NCBI GenBank assembly: GCA_964036295.1
Contig: OZ038471.1
Span: forward strand, 6,570,001-6,634,000
Direction of reading: 5' to 3'
Length of the DNA: 64,000 bases
Source of the DNA: Plumapathes pennacea
Lineage: Eukaryota; Cnidaria; Anthozoa; Antipatharia; Myriopathidae
In this document: piece after piece, positions 61,001-64,000 of the stretch
Layout: each line of letters opens with the position of its first letter
Numbering within the stretch: position 1 is the stretch's first letter
Notes under the pieces: generated by a model
What the model was told of the DNA's origin: nothing
The model's database searches: none
The model's input: only the letters and a program-made list of their open reading frames with translations
Made by a program: the position numbers and the translations under genes

Positions 61001-63546
61001 TCGAAGTGTCCGCATTGGTTCTTTGTTGGAAAGATGTATGTTTGCATATTCAGTTCCAAAATCCTCCAGCACTCGCAGTAACAAGAGAAAGTTGACATTT
61101 CTGCACGTCTTTAGCACAGTAGATGTCAATGCATCTGCCTCCTAAAGCCACATAGAGATACGTGTGATAAGTAAAATAACTTATCACGTTTTTCAGAAAA
61201 AAAAAGATACAAAAAAGAATATAAAAATAATTAAGTAAGTAAGTAATAAGTTTATTTGACTCGAGGTACAAACTATTTACACAGACTAGGTCCAAGAGGG
61301 CCGTGTACAAAAGACATATTGACGGATAACAATATTGGAAATATATAATAGATAAGTGAGAAAATATAATATATACATAACTAAATTATAGAATGATTTA
61401 CATAGTTTTCGAGTAAGGAACATCACTAGTAGTACGAGCTAATAGAGAGAATAGAAGTAAGAGGGAATTTGAATCAACAATGGTAGCAACAATGACTTTG
61501 AGCGGTAACAAATTAGATTTAGAAATAGGGGTAAGGGTTTTCAGTCCCGCGGGTGGCACACTCCCACCCAAAATTTTGAGTATTACGCCCCCCCCCACCT
61601 CACTGAAAGATTCGACCAATCGGAGGTTCTTCTCACCTTCAAGGACTTCGATTCTCTTATCTTCAATCCCTTAATTTTGTCACTGAACCTCTAAACGCAA
61701 TTCAAAAGAAACACTTTTAGGGATACATCTGAAACGTTGGTAATGTTTTAGATGCCAACAATTTTCTCTCCATTTGGATGTTTGATCGTGGTTGGTTTGG
61801 TCTGTTGTACTCACAACTTCCTCGTCTACATGTATGTCACTCTGTATGTCTGTGTATTTGTCTATAGGTTTGTGCCATGTGTTTGTCAGACTACAGTTTA
61901 TATTTCTCGTATCCGGTATGCTCTGGTAATACATGATGTCAATCTCTCCAAAACTTCGGTCCTTTACATACCTCTGTCGAGCATGTTTCATTGATCAGCG
62001 CTACAACAGAAACAACAAATGATTTGTTAGTGTAATCAGTGAATAGTTATTGGTCAGTGTACTCAGCAAATGAGCGCAACATTTAGATCTGTTCCCATTG
62101 GTGGATACAGTCCATCAAACAGCACTTTTGTCTCTTACTATCAGCTGAGATCGAGTTGTTGACTAATATTGTTGACAAAACTGTTCTTCCAATTTTGTTT
62201 TTGATATCCAAATCACCACCTCTTCAGCCACGTTTTCGTGTACTACAGCCGGATAACTCAAATTCTCAGGCAAACGAAATATAATTCGAGGTATTAGAAG
62301 TGAATTTTCCGGGCTTCGATATATCGGTATTTAACTATTTTTGAGTACCACTCTACCAAATGTTCATCCAATCACTCACTGCCACCCCTCGTCGACTAAA
62401 ACTTTTAGGTGTGGTTTAATAACCATGTCTAATATTCTGTTATCAAGAATTAACACTGTTGAGAAATATCAGTGATAGAGAACTGTTCACAATGTGATAA
62501 CTGATCACTGAATCACAAGACAAGGCAACGCACCACAAACTCTGTCCTTTACAATTTGCATACTGTTAGATAGTCTTTTGAAGTCTGGCAAGGATAAAGA
62601 CAGGCCATTTTGACCTGCTATGATTTTTAAAACGGTGTTGTTAACACTTCCGATCCCAACCGCCACCATCAAGACGCCCTTCCTCTGAAAAACACAAGAG
62701 GGAAACAAACAAACAAACAAACAAATGGCATTTCCTCGATCTTGTGCAAAAACGAATAAACAAACAAATGAACGCTTTCCGACGTGGGGTGGGGATTAGA
62801 TACCAAGTAAGCAAAATCTACTACCCTATTTTAGACTAAAATCCTTGATACCCTTCGAGGCGGCCCAGATGTGGCTTATGTGGCAGGTATATAAGATTGT
62901 TCCCCCCCCCCCCCCCCCCCCCCCCCTCCACCTCCCCCCACCGGTAGACAGGTGAAACGCAGGTGATGAAGTTTCAGCAACGTGGTGAATTTTTGGGTCA
63001 TGCGAGTTCTTGGTAATAAATGGTTTCTTGATTGACTGACTGAACAATGGAATGGCTGACTGACTAATTCTGATCGACTGCTGATAAATTCACTGACTAG
63101 CTGAAAAACTGATAGCAGCTAACTGACCTCGAGTAGTGAAATGATCTCAGGGATCATGTATCTTTTTCTGTCGGTAGGCTTTCCATCTGTAAAAACCAGA
63201 AGAACGTTCGGTTTGTCGGGCCGGTCTCCTCCAGCAGCAGTGAACAGAGTACTATTTGCCAGGGACAGAGCACCATATGTTAACGTGCCAAGAGGCAGTA
63301 ATTTCACTTTGGAAATCTCCTTATCTAAAGCATCAGGCTTGTGAAACAATGAATTGGAAAAATTAAACCGCAACTCTGTTTTTTCCCCAAATACTATCAT
63401 GCCCATGTGAGTTCCTTCAGAGGAGATGTCGGAAATGTTGACTAGGGATCGAAGCGCTGTTTTCAACAGAGGAATGTTTCCCTTTCCAACACTTCCAGAA
63501 ACGTCAACTGCGACTCCCAGATCCAAAATGCCAGAGCACGAGGATG
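51710..63546 (-). CDS. Adhesion G-protein-coupled receptor with VWA domain, 5' incomplete
   Basis: Seventeen exons, all GT-AG with matching phases: 63546-63128, 62684-62534, 62000-61972, 61141-60985, 56920-56798, 56373-56298, 56101-55993, 55741-55683, 55228-55114, 55025-54922, 54638-54527, 53812-53662, 53408-53324, 53113-53047, 52885-52803, 52054-51928, 51853-51710. They give 703 codons: a von Willebrand A domain, a short GAIN region, a GPS cleavage motif, seven membrane helices and a 38-residue tail ending DTIET. The first exon here starts in phase 1, so at least one upstream exon with the signal peptide lies beyond 63546, probably outside the window. The 7TM part resembles the latrophilin-like adhesion GPCR group. 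It would act at the plasma membrane, with the VWA domain as ligand-binding head. Confidence 0.93.
52355..52650 (+). mobile_element. tRNA-derived SINE in a receptor intron
   Basis: The head resembles tRNA-Leu: A box TGGCCGAGTGG at 52369-52379 and B box GGTTCAAGTCC at 52415-52425, 35 nt apart. A non-tRNA body follows (GTTGGGATTCTTAACGAATT, CATTGAGACTTAAATAAAGTG) and ends in an ATTT-type tail at about 52630-52645. It lies in the intron between the exons 52885-52803 and 52054-51928, antisense to the gene. A GATGTT-type microsatellite follows to about 52780. Confidence 0.82.
55114..55741 (-). other. GPS autoproteolysis motif of the adhesion GPCR
   Basis: Two exons (55741-55683, 55228-55114) make the motif: RCVFWDYST, then WSSKGCRVKNGVCSCNHLTS and FAIL. 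The four cysteines, both tryptophans and the HLT tripeptide of functional GPS motifs are intact; by family knowledge, self-cleavage takes place between L and T, leaving a tethered agonist that begins TSFAIL. The intron inside the motif falls after DYST in phase 2. Confidence 0.93.
55800..55955 (-). mobile_element. TTAACCCTTT-family MITE in a receptor intron
   Basis: The plus strand shows GTTAACTACCAAGCTCAAAA, GAGAGCTGATAGTTCAATCA, GGTGTCATCTGAGAAAGGTA and GTACAATACATCTCTGGTGA, the complement of the family body. It lies between exons 56101-55993 and 55741-55683. Confidence 0.6.
57551..57820 (+). repeat. Direct repeat, 160-bp period, two copies
   Basis: AGTCTCATGTAGGGAAATAT at 57551 and AGTCTCATATGGGGAAACAT at 57711 start the copies. 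Both continue with a CGGCTCTTCTTGTAA-type block, GACGTCTCACTG and GTCTCATACAGAGGAACCCC then TTGCACC. Confidence 0.85.
58651..59001 (+). CDS. Basic repeat-rich frame, possible transposon protein fragment
   Basis: A 116-codon frame in the receptor intron, antisense to the receptor, encodes an arginine-, glutamine- and glutamate-rich periodic helix (KLETERSREARLQKRSEQAL, TPQRQQRMNADQKRHEQKR, TPQREQRLKANREL). Such stretches recall N-terminal parts of Helitron-type Rep/helicase proteins in invertebrates, but the match is only in composition and period. No helicase or Rep motif is present here. It could equally be a lone coiled-coil relic. Confidence 0.3.
   Translation: MYVTEFTKMNLKARKLETERSREARLQKRSEQALQEQKRTEEKTPQRQQRMNADQKRHEQKRVTQTTPQREQRLKANRELQTPFCVKLRYLFRKDKQQRLVSGNRTITVTNILYPV
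61225..61330 (-). repeat. Probable LINE/SINE 3' end
   Basis: On the minus strand it reads ACGGCCCTCTTGGACCTAGT, then TTTGTACCTCGAGTCAAATA, AACTTATTACTTACTTACTT. A unique part ending in a short TTAC microsatellite is the form of a non-LTR retroposon 3' terminus. It lies in the receptor intron between 61972 and 61141. Confidence 0.5.
61972..63546 (-). other. VWA domain of the adhesion GPCR
   Basis: Three exons (63546-63128, 62684-62534, 62000-61972). The metal-ion-dependent adhesion site is complete: DVSGS in ILDLGVAVDVSGSVGKGN, a threonine in PLGTLTYGAL, and aspartate in LLVFTDGKPTD. Later strands are in exon 2: KGVLMVAVGIGSVNNTVLK and DRVCG. A cysteine just before the domain (SCSG) and cysteines after it (VCG, ETCSTE) probably form a disulphide closing the domain. 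The 29-nt third exon is small but has a TTGTAG acceptor, a gtatgt donor and the needed phases (1 in, 0 out). Confidence 0.88.
62780..62935 (-). repeat. Inverted relative of the GGTCTGAAATAGGGTA block with a C run
   Basis: TCTACTACCCTATTTTAGAC and the C run of about 26 nt (62901-62926) repeat the arrangement at 13770-14215 and 35325-35560. It lies in the intron between the two large VWA exons. Confidence 0.6.
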
Positions 63547-63604
63547 CTGTAAACAACACAAGGTGATGCGAGGTTGAGAGGAATAGCTTTCCACGTAAAA
63601 CACC

Positions 63605-63790
63605 AAGCCCTTTCATTCCTCAAATTGAACAATTTTAATTTTCTCCTTCAGTTTCTCACCACAAATTATATCACACTGTATAGAAAGAACTTGGATTTGT
63701 ATACCTTACTGATCCAACTATCAATTATCACTACATCATTCATAAATTTAATTTTAAAAGGTTGGGAGAATCTGTATTTTGAGCTTGGAG
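63605..63790 (+). mobile_element. TTAACCCTTT-family MITE
   Basis: CCCTTTCATTCCTC, ATTTTCTCCTTCAGTTTCTC, ACTATCAATTATCACTACAT, GTTGGGAGAATCTGTATTTT and GAGCTTGGAG match the family. It lies just upstream of the first VWA exon in the window. 63791-64000 shows no exon I can support. Confidence 0.65.
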
Positions 63791-64000
63791 GCCGGATCCA
63801 AGAGAAGATCTGACCAGTTTCCAAACGTGTTAGTGTCCAATGCATCGCAAGCTTCTGGGATACGTGCATGCTCCTCCAAAATATGTTTAAGAAGTAGTTC
63901 TCCAAATCGTTATTTCCTGCTATTTTCCCAGGGACTGAGAAATATATTTGAAAACTCTAACCGGTTTCAATAAACTACGGTCTGAATCCATCCCTGGGTT

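Larger units (their letters stand above)
55993..61141 (-). other. Short GAIN region of the adhesion GPCR
   Basis: Four exons before the GPS encode LTSTVLKTCRNVNFLLLLRV then LEDFGTEYANIHL, VWVLQKVPVNISEDVMFYFS and GSGPWFKIPKALL, RVVTALMFQDDYQILPKDMH, and QLSSSIIAVALKPNVTGELS. Pattern and position fit GAIN subdomain B, where short strands precede the GPS. Only about 210 residues lie between the VWA part and helix 1, so subdomain A appears shortened or missing. The 4.06-kb intron (56921-60984) could hide further exons, but phase agreement does not require any. Confidence 0.7.

Noticed and set aside
61680-61991. 103-codon minus-strand frame
   Set aside because: It overlaps the micro-exon 62000-61972 in a different frame and has no domain; a gtatgt donor follows the micro-exon.

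Overview
The window is nuclear DNA of an animal. Genes are split by many GT-AG introns, spacing is loose, and the gaps are packed with palindromic transposons, SINE and LINE remnants and homopolymer C/G runs. The protein types (a short-intron adhesion GPCR with an extracellular VWA domain, a small secreted protein of a kind I associate with corals and anemones, a K02A2.6-like Gypsy pol) and the AT-rich base composition suggest an anthozoan cnidarian, probably a stony coral. That is an inference; no species call is possible from sequence alone.

Layout. 1-18.7 kb is repeat country: a TTAA-flanked MITE, a long hairpin element, two oppositely oriented arrays of the same ~65-bp unit (about 5.98-7.17 kb and 9.94-10.62 kb) flanking a 66/67-bp minisatellite, then a patchwork of one repeat family in both orientations (11.9-16.7 kb). 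A well-formed type I hammerhead ribozyme lies at 15839-15922. Two putative minus-strand gene starts (11618 and 5151) sit in this part. 18.74-21.65 kb is a truncated, frameshifted Gypsy pol relic on the minus strand.

Genes reconstructed with consistent splice phases: a 198-aa PH-domain protein (25849-26445, minus, one exon); adenylate kinase 2 (30510-35138, minus, seven exons, 256 aa); a TATA-box gene for a 225-aa secreted protein of unknown function (38862-42691, plus, three exons); a FAM167-family gene (45378-48432, plus, two exons, 152 aa); and the 3' 17 exons (703 codons) of an adhesion GPCR with VWA, GAIN, GPS and seven-helix parts (51710-63546, minus; its 5' end lies beyond the window).

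The genes are not obviously related in function: one mitochondrial/cytosolic nucleotide enzyme, one phosphoinositide-binding adaptor, one FAM167 regulator-type protein, one secreted protein and one surface receptor. The most unusual items are the hammerhead ribozyme with its small host insertion, the inverted pair of tandem arrays resembling a Foldback-type element, the 133-bp higher-order minisatellite, and the VWA-bearing adhesion GPCR.
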